From contig CANMCY010000001.1 of NCBI GenBank assembly GCA_947496375.1, forward strand, positions 1 through 64,000: DNA of 64,000 nucleotides, written 5' to 3'. Position numbers and translations under genes: made by a program. The notes below the pieces were generated by a model. That model was not told the origin of the DNA. It was given only the letters and a program-made list of their open reading frames with translations, and made no database searches. Positions 18,234 to 26,973 of this stretch are shown one piece after another. Every line of letters starts with the position of its first letter. Positions within the stretch are counted from its first letter, which is position 1. The stretch comes from Flavobacteriales bacterium (GTDB taxonomy: Bacteria > Bacteroidota > Bacteroidia > NS11-12g > UBA955).

Positions 18234-20207
18234 TTACAATAAAGCCAATGAAAGCGTATTAACCACCCATGCGCTTACCCATGCCAGTGCCAAAAATGCC
18301 GTAAACTGGATAATAGGCCATTTCCAACTGCCTGTTTCACGTTTCATGATGGCGATGGTGCTCATGCATTGCAAGGCAAATGCATAAAAAATCATCAGAC
18401 TGAGGGCATAGGGCAAACCATATAAGGGCTTTCCGGTTGTTTTATTTCGGGTTTGACTCATGACCTCCCGAATGGTTTCCGGGTTCTCGGAGTCGCCACG
18501 GAAAAGGGTTGCCATGGTGCCTACGAACACTTCACGTGCAGCGAATGAAGATATGATGGCAATGCCTGTTTTCCAGTCGTAGCCGAGGGGTTTAATGGCG
18601 GGTTCTATGAATTTGCCCAGGTGACCGGCGTAGCTGGCTTCCAGCTTTGCTTCTGCCAGGGCAATGCTATGCTGCCGGGATGTAATGGCCAGGTTTTTTG
18701 CCACGGTTTTGTTTACTTCTGCTTCAGCGCTATCCATGGCATTCCCGGGCCCATGGCTACTTAGCCACCAAAGAATGAGGGAAATAATCACAATGACTTT
18801 GCCCGCAGAATTGATAAAACTCAGGCATTTCTGAGACATTTGCAGCAGTACGGTCTGAATTCTGGGCACCTGGTAGGTGGGCATTTCCAGAATGAATTCG
18901 GAGGGTTCGGAATTTCTGTTTCTTCGTTTAAACATTAATGAAAAGCCCATGGCGGCGATAATTCCGGCAAAATAGGCCAGGGTCATAATCAAACTTCGCA
19001 AACTGAATGGGCCGATTCCATTGGTTTCCGGAACTGCCAGAGAAACCAACAAGGTATAAACCGGTAATCTCGCGCTGCAACTCATCAGCGGAATAACAAA
19101 CATAGTGGCCAGCCGTTCGCCTTTGTGTTTGATGCTTCTGGTGGCCATGATGCTGGGAATGGCGCAGGCAAATCCACTGATCAATGGAATGACAGAACGT
19201 CCGTTTAGCCCGATGCGACGCATAACACGGTCTGTAATAAAGCTGGCTCGAACCATGTAGCCACTGTCTTCCAGCAGGCCAATGAAAAGGAAAAGTATGG
19301 CAATCTGAGGTACAAATACAACCACTCCGGCTATACCCGGGATAAGACCATCGGTGAGGAGGGATGTGAATTGGCCGGCGGGCAATGCAGATGCAGTCAG
19401 GTCAGAAAGTGCTGCAAAAGCTTGTTCTATCCAGTTCATGGGATATTCTGCCAGGGTAAAAACCCCCTGAAAGATGCTGAGCATTATGAATGCGAAAATC
19501 AGGTAGCCGAAGATTCGGTGGGTGAGCCAGTAATCGAGCCGGTTGCGCCAAGCCCTATTGCCGTTCGTTTTTTGAATGACACATTCAGCGATCATTTTTT
19601 CAATGTGTGCATACCTGGAGAGGGTTTCGGCGGCTATACCGTCTCTTTTACCGGTTTGAATATAGGCAACGAGCCGCTCATGGGTATTTCCCATAATCTG
19701 TACCGCAGCAACCCTTGCATTGTTTAGGGCAGGAACGATTTTTTCCATGCCATCGCCTTTTCTCGGATTGATGGTCACCACAGGCACTCCTAGTATGTTT
19801 TCCAGGGCCGCGGTGCTTACCTCCAGGTTTTTTTTGAGCGCGGTATCGTTCATGGTGAGCAATACCACCATGGGGATCTTCAATTCAGCTACCTGAGTAA
19901 ATAATAGCAGATTTCTCCTCAGGTTAGAGGCATCCAATATGAAGAGAATTTTTTTTGGAACTTCTTCATTATTGGCTAGGAGGGCTTTTACCACTACTTT
20001 TTCATCTTCAGCTTCTGAATACAAACTGTATATGCCCGGGAGGTCCTGAAGGAAGTAGGTTTGTTTTTCGGTTTTCCAGGAACCATATTTTTTTTCGACG
20101 GTAGTTCCGGGAAGATTGCTCACTTTCTGTCTCAGGCCTGTCAGGTGATTGAACAGGGTGGATTTACCGCAATTGGGATTCCCGATCAGGGCAATATTTT
20201 CATCCAT
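18234..20207 (-). CDS. feoB: Ferrous iron transporter B
   Basis: Inner-membrane Fe(II) importer with an N-terminal GTPase. 657 residues from ATG 20207; a GTG three codons upstream is possible. G1 motif GNPNCGKST, G2 region PGTTVEKK, G3 DLPGIYSL (usual DxxG form) and a TMNDTALKK segment in the G4 place, where NxxD reads MND. The membrane part has the two Gate halves with CAIPSIMATRSI and SCSARLPVY, and many helices to the C-terminus. feoA lies upstream and overlaps by 8 bases, so the pair is translationally coupled. A helical insert rich in Glu, Ala and Lys (around VAKNLAITSRQHSIALAE) lies between helices. Confidence 0.94.
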   Translation of the reverse strand: MDENIALIGNPNCGKSTLFNHLTGLRQKVSNLPGTTVEKKYGSWKTEKQTYFLQDLPGIYSLYSEAEDEKVVVKALLANNEEVPKKILFILDASNLRRNLLLFTQVAELKIPMVVLLTMNDTALKKNLEVSTAALENILGVPVVTINPRKGDGMEKIVPALNNARVAAVQIMGNTHERLVAYIQTGKRDGIAAETLSRYAHIEKMIAECVIQKTNGNRAWRNRLDYWLTHRIFGYLIFAFIMLSIFQGVFTLAEYPMNWIEQAFAALSDLTASALPAGQFTSLLTDGLIPGIAGVVVFVPQIAILFLFIGLLEDSGYMVRASFITDRVMRRIGLNGRSVIPLISGFACAIPSIMATRSIKHKGERLATMFVIPLMSCSARLPVYTLLVSLAVPETNGIGPFSLRSLIMTLAYFAGIIAAMGFSLMFKRRNRNSEPSEFILEMPTYQVPRIQTVLLQMSQKCLSFINSAGKVIVIISLILWWLSSHGPGNAMDSAEAEVNKTVAKNLAITSRQHSIALAEAKLEASYAGHLGKFIEPAIKPLGYDWKTGIAIISSFAAREVFVGTMATLFRGDSENPETIREVMSQTRNKTTGKPLYGLPYALSLMIFYAFALQCMSTIAIMKRETGSWKWPIIQFTAFLALAWVSAWVVNTLSLALL

Positions 20208-20442
20208 TTGCAGCACCGGCTATTGGTTCAACTATCAGGAGTTTTGCTTCAGATTTCCGAAGTCCGAGCAGGTAGCCTTCTACATTAAAAGCCAAAGGAT
20301 CGCCTGAAGGAGCGATGAACTCAAGCGTAATTTTCGTTCCGGGCACACATCCCATGGCACTGAGTCTTTCTTCATGGGGCGAGGGCAACAGGGCACTGAT
20401 TTTGGCTGTCATGCCTTTGCTTAGTTTATCTGCCGTTACCAT
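20200..20442 (-). CDS. feoA: Ferrous iron transport protein A
   Basis: 80-residue SH3-like cytoplasmic partner of FeoB. The order of elements is typical: LSKGMTAKISALL, an MGCVPGTKI turn and VEGYLLGLRKSEA near the C-terminus. It is the first gene of the feoAB pair. A -7 element ends 7 bases upstream of its ATG. No Fur-like palindrome was recognised in the 38 bases between it and the next gene. Confidence 0.9.
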   Translation of the reverse strand: MVTADKLSKGMTAKISALLPSPHEERLSAMGCVPGTKITLEFIAPSGDPLAFNVEGYLLGLRKSEAKLLIVEPIAGAANG

Positions 20443-20449
20443 CGTTCCG

Positions 20450-20457
20450 CAAAATTA
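20450..20457 (-). promoter_or_regulatory. -7 promoter element of feoA
   Basis: On the minus strand TAATTTTG, a full match to TAnnTTTG, ends 7 bases before the feoA ATG. Confidence 0.52.
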
Positions 20458-20480
20458 AGGGTTAAAGTCGGGTTAACGCC

Positions 20481-23054
20481 TTACTCAACAGATGTTTTGA
20501 CCAATTTTTCAGCTATGGAAAACCATGCGGGTTTATCTTCTTTCGAATATGCTTCTAATGCAGGTTTTATGATGTTGGCAGCTACTTTAAGCATGCGTTT
20601 ATTTTCAGCTCGGGTAAGTTCTGCGGCTATAAATTCCATTTGCCGGGTTTTCGTAAATTCACTGACCTCCATGGCTGCAGTTCCAAAAAACCAGGTTGTG
20701 AATACATTTTCAAAAGACACCAATCCGGCTTTGGGGTTTTTGTGAAGTAACAGCATGGCATTCAGGGGTTGCATGCCTGAATCATGAAGCATCCATTTTT
20801 TTACCCATTCTGTGGCGATGGCTTTGGTTGCATATTTTACCGCTTTAAGAGCGGTGTCAGCATAACGTGGTTCCCAGTTTATATAGTTAATGGCATTTGT
20901 TGCCGCTTTTGGGCTGGGATCTGAGGTGAGGCGTGGCAGAATTTCGGCACTAAGCTCCGGGAAAAGGGATTGAATTGCCCACAGGGATTTTTCTCTGACA
21001 TTAGCGTCATAATTGCCTAGTGCAATGCGGGATAGGTGATTTTTTAGGGTAACGCTGTCATATACTGTATTGTTATTGCAGTAATCAAGTGCATCTATCA
21101 TTAATGGACTCCAATTTGAATTTAGTGCTATAAAAACCATACTGTCTGCGATTGCAGGAACCACACCTGATGTATCCGGAAATTGGCGGATTGCCCGATT
21201 GAATATGGTCCTCTGTGTGGTTGGGTTTTTCAGGGTTTGAAGGGCATTGAGAAATTGGACTGGAGTAAAGGTCTCGTCTGAGGGATAGTTTACATCGCAT
21301 AGCAACTGGTAGTCGGGATCCAGTATTACAAAATCGGGTTTTTGCGGTAATTTAAAAGTAAAGTTCTGTTCTCTCTTATCGATAGTTAAGGACATTATTT
21401 GAGAGTTTTTACCGTACAAAATTTGCATGGAGGGTTTAAGTAGGTAAGTGTTTCGATGGTACTGGGTTTGGGTAATCATCACTTCAAGCGTATGATTAGA
21501 TTCATCCCAAGAATGATTTAGGTTAAGCTCGGGGTGTTTTTCAGTAAAATACCACTGGTTGAAAAACGTGTGAAGGTCACGGCCGGTAACGGCCTCCATA
21601 GCCAGTCTCAGATGATCCACTTCGGCTGCGCGAAAACGATTATCGGTCAGGTATTTTTTCATTCCTTCCCTAAAAGCGGCATCCCCAATTTCTTGTCTGA
21701 GCATGTGGAGAATCAATGCTCCTTTCTGGTAGCTGACCATATCAAAAACATCATCGGCACGGTGATAATTATAGCGCACCAGTTTTTTGAGAGCGCCGCC
21801 CATAAAGTTATTTAGCCGGGTATACAATCTAAAATCTTCCAGCAATTCATCAGCTTTTGCCTTGCCGTATTTGTGTTCACGCCAGAGGTATTCGCCATAG
21901 GTGGCAAAGCTTTCATTGAGGGTGATGTTGCTCCAGCTTTCCGCCGTTACCAGATCGCCAAACCAATGGTGAAAAAGCTCGTGACTCACATAATCTTCGT
22001 AGGTTTCATCCCTGTATTCTTCTTCTGTGGTCTGCAGGTTTTCCATGTGTACGGTGGCGCTGGTGTTTTCCATGGCGCCGCTCACAAAATCGCGCACGAC
22101 AACCTGACTGTACTTATCCCATGGGAAATCTACGCCGGTATATGTGCTGAAAAACTCTATCATTTCGGGGGTTTTGCCAAAAATTTGTTTGGCACGCGAT
22201 GCATATGGTTTTTCTACCAGGTAGGTAACCGGTTTATCGCGCCATTTGTCCTGGATTTCGGCCCAGTCGCCAATGGCCATCATTGCCAGATAAGGCGCAT
22301 GGGGAAGTTTTTGTTCCCAGCAATCGGTGCGGGTGCCATTGTTGTTTTTTTGGAGTGAAATTTTGAGCCCATTGCTTAGGGAGACCATGCTGTCTGGGAT
22401 GGTCATGCAAATTCGTTGGGTCATTTTCTGGTTGGGTGCATCAATGGTGGGAAACCATCGGCTGTTACTTTCGGTTTCACCCTGGGTCCATATTTGTCGG
22501 GGTTTGAGCGGGTCTGAGCCATCGGGATTGATGAAGTAGAGTCCACGATCCTGGGTAATTGCCGATCCCCCTTCAACCTCAGCTGCATAGGGCTTTGCTG
22601 TATATTTTATTCTCAGGTTAGCTATCGGGTTTGCCGATGTGAAGGTTATGCCCGGTTTTATGACAAGTATGAGGCTATCCGGATATGTGAAGTTGGCAGT
22701 TTGCCAATTGCCATTATGCTTTATCTGCACAGATTCTATGTCCATGTTTTTGGCATCGAGTACAATGCTGTCGGTTTCATAGAAATGCAATTTCATGGTG
22801 ATTTCTGCCTCGCCATTCAGTTGTTTTTTTGCGAAATCAAAACTGACATACAAGTTGGTATGTTGCAGGTCCCAGTCGCTGTAGCGCGCTGCTCGGTAAT
22901 CTGAAGGCAGAATTTCATTATCGCCGAGCCAACCTACTGCCACGGCGGTATCCACGACTGTGCTGTCTACCGCCCAGTCTTCCGTATTTTTGTTAAAAAC
23001 GCTGCAGGAAGATAAGGTGAGGATGGTTCCAAGTATCAGAATGGTTTTTTTCAT
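20481..23054 (-). CDS. M1-family metallo-aminopeptidase, lipoprotein
   Basis: 857 residues beginning with a lipoprotein signal peptide (LTLSSC, lipid on Cys17), so it is likely anchored in the periplasm or on the cell surface. The zinc site is HEXXH-x18-E: His358, Glu359, His362 and Glu381 in NESFATYGEYLW. The exopeptidase motif GAMENT lies before it. After the thermolysin-like domain come about 350 residues of helical repeat (HEAT/ERAP1-C-like). It removes N-terminal amino acids from peptides. It is the last gene of the dedA-aroE-M1 unit, 7 bases after aroE. Confidence 0.92.
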   Translation of the reverse strand: MKKTILILGTILTLSSCSVFNKNTEDWAVDSTVVDTAVAVGWLGDNEILPSDYRAARYSDWDLQHTNLYVSFDFAKKQLNGEAEITMKLHFYETDSIVLDAKNMDIESVQIKHNGNWQTANFTYPDSLILVIKPGITFTSANPIANLRIKYTAKPYAAEVEGGSAITQDRGLYFINPDGSDPLKPRQIWTQGETESNSRWFPTIDAPNQKMTQRICMTIPDSMVSLSNGLKISLQKNNNGTRTDCWEQKLPHAPYLAMMAIGDWAEIQDKWRDKPVTYLVEKPYASRAKQIFGKTPEMIEFFSTYTGVDFPWDKYSQVVVRDFVSGAMENTSATVHMENLQTTEEEYRDETYEDYVSHELFHHWFGDLVTAESWSNITLNESFATYGEYLWREHKYGKAKADELLEDFRLYTRLNNFMGGALKKLVRYNYHRADDVFDMVSYQKGALILHMLRQEIGDAAFREGMKKYLTDNRFRAAEVDHLRLAMEAVTGRDLHTFFNQWYFTEKHPELNLNHSWDESNHTLEVMITQTQYHRNTYLLKPSMQILYGKNSQIMSLTIDKREQNFTFKLPQKPDFVILDPDYQLLCDVNYPSDETFTPVQFLNALQTLKNPTTQRTIFNRAIRQFPDTSGVVPAIADSMVFIALNSNWSPLMIDALDYCNNNTVYDSVTLKNHLSRIALGNYDANVREKSLWAIQSLFPELSAEILPRLTSDPSPKAATNAINYINWEPRYADTALKAVKYATKAIATEWVKKWMLHDSGMQPLNAMLLLHKNPKAGLVSFENVFTTWFFGTAAMEVSEFTKTRQMEFIAAELTRAENKRMLKVAANIIKPALEAYSKEDKPAWFSIAEKLVKTSVE

Positions 23055-23061
23055 TTTCTTT

Positions 23062-23805
23062 TCATTTTTTTAATATTTGCCAAGCGTATTCGGCCTGTTT
23101 CTGTAGCATAAGCATGCCATTATATGCCGAGGCGCCTTGGGCCATTACGTTCTTCATAAATAGTGTTTTTTCCGGGTTGTAAACCAGGTCAATGGCCATG
23201 TGTTCGGGTGAAATCAAGTCATACGGAATGGGTGGGCAATCATTCAATGACGGACTCATGCCCAGCGGTGTGGTATTGATGACAAGCAGGTGAGATCTTA
23301 ATATTTCATTGTCGATGTCAGCATAGCTTTTCTGGTCTTTGTTTGGATTGCGGCTGACGACCGTGTAGCCAATGCCTCGTTTTTTCAGTACGTGGCAAAC
23401 AGCCTTGGCGGCACCGCCGGAACCCAATACCAGGGCTTTTTCTGCCTTTTCTGCTTTGGCTGAAATAAGCAATGCTTCAAATCCGTATGTATCTGTATTG
23501 TAACCGATCAGCCCGATTTTGCTGTTTTTGCGACGAATACTGATGGTATTTACAGCTCCCAATTCTAGGGCATCCGGTGCGATATGGTCCAGCAGTGGCA
23601 GGATTTCCGTTTTGTAAGGGATTGTAACATTCAGTCCTATCAACGTGGGCTGATTTTCAATTAATTCCGTCAAGTCGTTAATGTGGGACAATGGGAAAAG
23701 TCGGTATTCCCAGTCAACTAAGTTTTCTTGGCGAAAAATATCAGCAAACAACTCCGGTGATTTGCTATGGCCCAGGGGGGTGCCAATGAGGCCCAGCAAT
23801 GGCAT
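23062..23805 (-). CDS. aroE: Shikimate dehydrogenase
   Basis: NADPH-dependent reduction of 3-dehydroshikimate to shikimate in aromatic amino acid synthesis. The 247-residue protein is a little shorter than the E. coli enzyme. Shikimate-binding Ser14 and Ser16 lie in GHSKSP, the catalytic Lys65 in NVTIPYK, and Asp105 in GYNTD. The nucleotide fold starts at VLGSGGAAKA. The position after Asp105 is Thr rather than the usual Gly, which is a small oddity. It sits 2 bases after dedA. Confidence 0.93.
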   Translation of the reverse strand: MPLLGLIGTPLGHSKSPELFADIFRQENLVDWEYRLFPLSHINDLTELIENQPTLIGLNVTIPYKTEILPLLDHIAPDALELGAVNTISIRRKNSKIGLIGYNTDTYGFEALLISAKAEKAEKALVLGSGGAAKAVCHVLKKRGIGYTVVSRNPNKDQKSYADIDNEILRSHLLVINTTPLGMSPSLNDCPPIPYDLISPEHMAIDLVYNPEKTLFMKNVMAQGASAYNGMLMLQKQAEYAWQILKK

Positions 23806-23807
23806 GG

Positions 23808-24458
23808 TTATTTTGCGAATTTCGATTTGAGGGCCTGAAAAATCATGGGTAGTATGGAGATGAAGATGATACCAAGCACTACTTTTTCAAAGTTTTTCAT
23901 CACCCACTCGTTACTGCCCAGCAGATAACCTGCAATACTGATGCTGCATACCCAAAGAACGGCCCCTGAAATACAGTATCCAATAAATTTACGGTAACCC
24001 ATAGTTCCCAGTCCGGCCGCAAATGGTGCGAATGTGCGCACAATAGGAACGAAGCGAGCCATGATGAGGGTTTTGCCGCCGTGTTTTTCATAAAAGGCAT
24101 GGGTTTTATCGAGGTATTCTCTTTTCAGTAATTTCCATTTGAGGTCAAAAATGCGCACACCGATTCTGCTGCCAATAAAATAGTTGGTATTATCACCCAG
24201 CAGCGCTGCAGTAATCAGCAGGGGGATGAGGACGAATATGCTAAAATCATTGGCCGGATTGGCGGCCAGGGCACCGGCAGCAAAAAGCAACGAATCTCCG
24301 GGTAATAATGGCATAACCACCAGTCCGGTTTCAACAAATACTATCAAAAAAAGAATGGCATATAGCCAGTTGCCGTATTCTCGGATCCACACATTCAGAT
24401 AATCGTTGAGGTGGGTGATGAAATGCAGTCCGTCTGCAAGGATATTTAACACAATCAT
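23808..24458 (-). CDS. DedA-family membrane protein (VTT domain)
   Basis: 216 residues with about five to six hydrophobic segments. It has the DedA/VTT signature: an ETGLVVMPLLPGDSLLF segment, a re-entrant-type GDNTNYFIGSRIG, and FVPIVRTFAPFAAG with the conserved Arg. DedA proteins act in the inner membrane and several are lipid scramblases or flippases for undecaprenyl phosphate or phospholipids; the substrate here is unknown. It is first of three tightly spaced minus-strand genes. A weak -7 (TAAAATTG) ends 8 bases upstream of its ATG. Confidence 0.88.
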   Translation of the reverse strand: MIVLNILADGLHFITHLNDYLNVWIREYGNWLYAILFLIVFVETGLVVMPLLPGDSLLFAAGALAANPANDFSIFVLIPLLITAALLGDNTNYFIGSRIGVRIFDLKWKLLKREYLDKTHAFYEKHGGKTLIMARFVPIVRTFAPFAAGLGTMGYRKFIGYCISGAVLWVCSISIAGYLLGSNEWVMKNFEKVVLGIIFISILPMIFQALKSKFAK

Positions 24459-24481
24459 TGGTACTGCAATTTTACTTCAAA

Positions 24482-24514
24482 TTGATGGTTTATTGTATAG
24501 GAGGTGTATTTTTG
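24482..24514 (+). promoter_or_regulatory. Promoter of the 40-residue lipoprotein gene
   Basis: TTG at 24482-24484 and TATTTTTG at 24507-24514 are separated by 22 bases. The -7 box ends 4 bases before the ATG at 24519. Confidence 0.55.
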
Positions 24515-24518
24515 AATA

Positions 24519-24641
24519 ATGAAATTCAGAATTGTATTGCTTGTTTTGGTTTTAGCAGTAGCCAATGCGGGTTGCAAAGCCATACAGGGTAAGCAACCCA
24601 AAAAACCCAGGGCCAAATCGGGCTGTAACTGCGGATTTTGA
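24519..24641 (+). CDS. Tiny Cys-ending lipoprotein (40 residues)
   Basis: A 40-codon gene below the usual ORF cut-off. It encodes a signal peptide (MKFRIVLLVLVLAVANAGC) with a lipobox ending at Cys19, then a short Lys/Pro-rich stretch and the C-terminal residues GCNCGF. Support: a well-spaced promoter directly upstream, a normal signal-peptide pattern, and its place in an otherwise empty 236-base gap between dedA and the Uma2 gene. The Cys-x-Cys end could bind metal or form a disulfide (inference). Similar very small Cys-ending lipoproteins occur in Bacteroidota, but I know of no function. Confidence 0.6.
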   Translation: MKFRIVLLVLVLAVANAGCKAIQGKQPKKPRAKSGCNCGF

Positions 24642-24659
24642 GGAAAGTTTGTGAAATAT

Positions 24660-24690
24660 TTGTATTTTATTTGTGTTTTTAGTAGTTTTG
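24660..24690 (+). promoter_or_regulatory. Promoter of the Uma2 gene
   Basis: TTG at 24660-24662 and TAGTTTTG at 24683-24690, 20 bases apart. The -7 box ends 4 bases before the GTG start, which supports that start. Confidence 0.52.
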
Positions 24691-24694
24691 GAGG

Positions 24695-25531
24695 GTGGAA
24701 AAGAAAAAATATCCCGATTTGGAAAAGGGTATGTTCCATGGATTGCACAAGGCAGTACAGGAGCGCACTGGTATTTCTCTTCCTGTTATTCACCAGGCAT
24801 TGACCGAGCAGGATGACCGCTCTAAGAAGAAGTTGCAGGCCATCCGTGTGGCTTTGGAAATCATCCGGGAGCGGGGTTTGCTTGCTGAGGATGAGTATTG
24901 CGAACCCGATCTAAATAACCCAGCCGTGAGTGAGCCGGTTGCAGAATATGCCATGCTGGATCTTCAAAAAGCATACACCTACTGGGATTATTTGAAATGG
25001 ACCTTTCTGGATCGTGTTGAGCTTATTCGCGGCAAGGTGGTGAAAATGAGTCCGGCGCCCAGTAGCATCCATCAGTTGGTAGTGAGGGTAGTGAACCGAT
25101 ATTTTGACCAGTTTTTCATTGATAAGCCCTGTGGATTGTTTTATGCGCCGTTTGATGTTCGCCTGCCGGTTCCCGGAGCGAGGAAAGACAGCACGGTTGT
25201 GCAGCCCGATTTGACGGTCATTTGTGATGTCAGTAAGATTGACGAAAGGGGTTGTTTTGGTGTTCCTGACATCATGGTGGAAATTCTCTCTCCTGGCAAT
25301 TCTCGCCATGATATGAACGTAAAATTTAATCTTTATGAGGCCAGCGGGGTTCAAGAGTACTGGATTATTCAGCCGCAGGAGCGCAGCATCTTAATCTACC
25401 TGCTGGAGAATGGACGCTACATAGGTTTGCCACCGTTCACAGAAGGGACTGTAGCTTGCGGGCGGTTGTTTTCCGGGTTGATTTTGCCTGTAGATGAGGT
25501 TTTTGGGTATCTGCCGAAGGAGCATATTTAA
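24695..25531 (+). CDS. Uma2-family (PD-(D/E)XK fold) protein
   Basis: 278 residues from GTG 24695; the start is chosen from the promoter 4 bases upstream, with ATG 24731 as an alternative. The first 75 residues are a helical, Lys/Glu-rich segment not seen in the core family. The rest is the Uma2 fold: LIRGKVVKMSPAPSSIHQ, DSTVVQPDLTVICD and DIMVEILSPGNSRHDM with the expected acidic and Lys/Glu residues, then YWIIQPQERSILIY. The fold is that of restriction-type nucleases, but activity in most members is unproven. These proteins are very common in Bacteroidota and cyanobacteria. No partner gene is seen. Confidence 0.8.
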   Translation: MEKKKYPDLEKGMFHGLHKAVQERTGISLPVIHQALTEQDDRSKKKLQAIRVALEIIRERGLLAEDEYCEPDLNNPAVSEPVAEYAMLDLQKAYTYWDYLKWTFLDRVELIRGKVVKMSPAPSSIHQLVVRVVNRYFDQFFIDKPCGLFYAPFDVRLPVPGARKDSTVVQPDLTVICDVSKIDERGCFGVPDIMVEILSPGNSRHDMNVKFNLYEASGVQEYWIIQPQERSILIYLLENGRYIGLPPFTEGTVACGRLFSGLILPVDEVFGYLPKEHI

Positions 25532-25567
25532 CCTTCGTTTTTATCTAGAAAAATCACTTATTTCCAG

Positions 25568-25575
25568 TAACTTTG
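25568..25575 (+). promoter_or_regulatory. -7 promoter element of ahcY
   Basis: TAACTTTG, perfect match, 16 bases before the ahcY ATG. This leaves a short leader of about ten bases. Confidence 0.55.
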
Positions 25576-25591
25576 CACCCCAATTTACGAC

Positions 25592-26908
25592 ATGACTACA
25601 GAAACCAATTCTTACTTGCCTTACAAAGTTAAAGATATCACCTTGGCCGAATGGGGCCGCAAGGAAATCCGCATGGCGGAAGCTGAAATGCCAGGCTTGA
25701 TGGCTATTCGTGAGGAATATCGCGGCAGTCAGCCCCTCAAGGGTGCCCGTGTTGCCGGTTGTTTGCACATGACCATTCAGACGGCTGTGCTGATTGAAAC
25801 CTTAAAAGAACTTGGAGCCGAAGTTACCTGGAGCTCCTGCAATATCTTTTCTACTCAGGACCACGCTGCTGCAGCGATTGCGGCTGCGGGAATACCTGTT
25901 TACGCATGGAAGGGAATGACGGAGGAAGAATACGAGTGGTGCATAGAGCAAACCTTGTATTTCGGATCTGATCGTCAGCCATTGAACATGATTCTGGATG
26001 ATGGCGGTGACCTAACCAATGTGGTTTTGGACAAATATCCTCACCTGGCTGCCGGTATCAAAGGCATCAGTGAAGAAACCACCACCGGTGTGCACCGTTT
26101 GTATGAGCGGGTAACCAAAGGTACCCTTCCCATGCCCGCCATCAATGTGAACGACAGCGTTACCAAAAGCAAGTTTGACAACAAATATGGTTGCAAAGAA
26201 TCTCTGGTGGACGCCATCCGCCGCGCTACCGACGTAATGCTGGCCGGAAAAGTGGCTGTGGTATGTGGTTATGGTGACGTAGGAAAAGGAAGTGCCGATA
26301 GCCTTCGCGGTGCCGGTGCCCGTGTGATTGTTACGGAAATTGACCCTATTTGCGCACTGCAGGCCGCCATGGATGGTTATGAGGTTAGAACCCTTGAAAA
26401 TGCTATACCAAAGGCCAATATAGTGGTTACCGCCACCGGCAATTGCCAGATTGTGACCGGCAAACACTTCAAGTTAATGAACGATAAAACCATCGTATGC
26501 AACATTGGCCATTTCGATAATGAAATAGATATTGCCTGGTTAAACAGCAACTATGGCAGCACCAAGTACACCATCAAACCTCAGGTTGACGTTTACAATG
26601 TAGACGGAAGAGAGGTTGTTGTGCTCGCTGAAGGCCGTCTTGTGAACCTGGGTTGTGCCATGGGCCATCCTAGTTTTGTAATGTCGAATAGCTTTACCAA
26701 CCAGACCCTTGCGCAGATTGAGTTGTGGAAAAATCACAGCAATTACGATAACAAGGTGTATGTGTTGCCGAAGCATCTGGATGAAAAGGTGGCAAGGCTT
26801 CACCTGGCCCATATTGGTGCTGAACTGACCGAGCTTACCACGGAGCAGGCCGATTATATCGGTGTTTCTGTGCAGGGCCCATTCAAGAAAGATCAGTACC
26901 GTTATTAA
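25592..26908 (+). CDS. ahcY: Adenosylhomocysteinase
   Basis: Splits S-adenosyl-homocysteine into adenosine and homocysteine, closing the methylation cycle. 438 residues, full length. Seen: [13 protein letters not shown] with the substrate-site His and Thr, [16 protein letters not shown], the NAD-binding [10 protein letters not shown], and [13 protein letters not shown]. The C-terminus ends KKDQYRY, matching the usual Lys and Tyr that reach the neighbouring subunit. It is transcribed alone: own promoter upstream and a terminator 19 bases downstream. Confidence 0.97.
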   Translation: MTTETNSYLPYKVKDITLAEWGRKEIRMAEAEMPGLMAIREEYRGSQPLKGARVAGCLHMTIQTAVLIETLKELGAEVTWSSCNIFSTQDHAAAAIAAAGIPVYAWKGMTEEEYEWCIEQTLYFGSDRQPLNMILDDGGDLTNVVLDKYPHLAAGIKGISEETTTGVHRLYERVTKGTLPMPAINVNDSVTKSKFDNKYGCKESLVDAIRRATDVMLAGKVAVVCGYGDVGKGSADSLRGAGARVIVTEIDPICALQAAMDGYEVRTLENAIPKANIVVTATGNCQIVTGKHFKLMNDKTIVCNIGHFDNEIDIAWLNSNYGSTKYTIKPQVDVYNVDGREVVVLAEGRLVNLGCAMGHPSFVMSNSFTNQTLAQIELWKNHSNYDNKVYVLPKHLDEKVARLHLAHIGAELTELTTEQADYIGVSVQGPFKKDQYRY

Positions 26909-26926
26909 ACAAAACAGTATTCAGTT

Positions 26927-26955
26927 AAAAGCCATTCTACGGAATGGCTTTTTTT
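26927..26955 (+). terminator. Intrinsic terminator of ahcY
   Basis: Stem AAGCCATTC / GAATGGCTT with a TACG loop, followed by a run of T. It stands 19 bases after the ahcY stop. A longer open frame of the next gene begins within this hairpin, so that upstream start is false. Confidence 0.85.
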
Positions 26956-26960
26956 ATGGC

Positions 26961-26968
26961 TATTTTTG
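26961..26968 (+). promoter_or_regulatory. -7 promoter element of the GT-C gene
   Basis: TATTTTTG, full match, begins 6 bases after the ahcY terminator and ends 5 bases before ATG 26974. Confidence 0.52.
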
Positions 26969-26973
26969 TCGCA

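Noticed and set aside
24695-25531. Uma2 protein as part of a defence system
   Set aside because: No partner gene, methylase, mobile element or toxin-antitoxin arrangement is next to it; neighbours are housekeeping genes.
25532-25591. Possible SAH or SAM riboswitch before ahcY
   Set aside because: Only 60 bases are available, and the promoter lies 16 bases before the ATG, so no aptamer can be transcribed.
26944-26973. Upstream ATG as start of the PIG-V-like gene
   Set aside because: It lies inside the ahcY terminator hairpin and upstream of the -7 box at 26961-26968.
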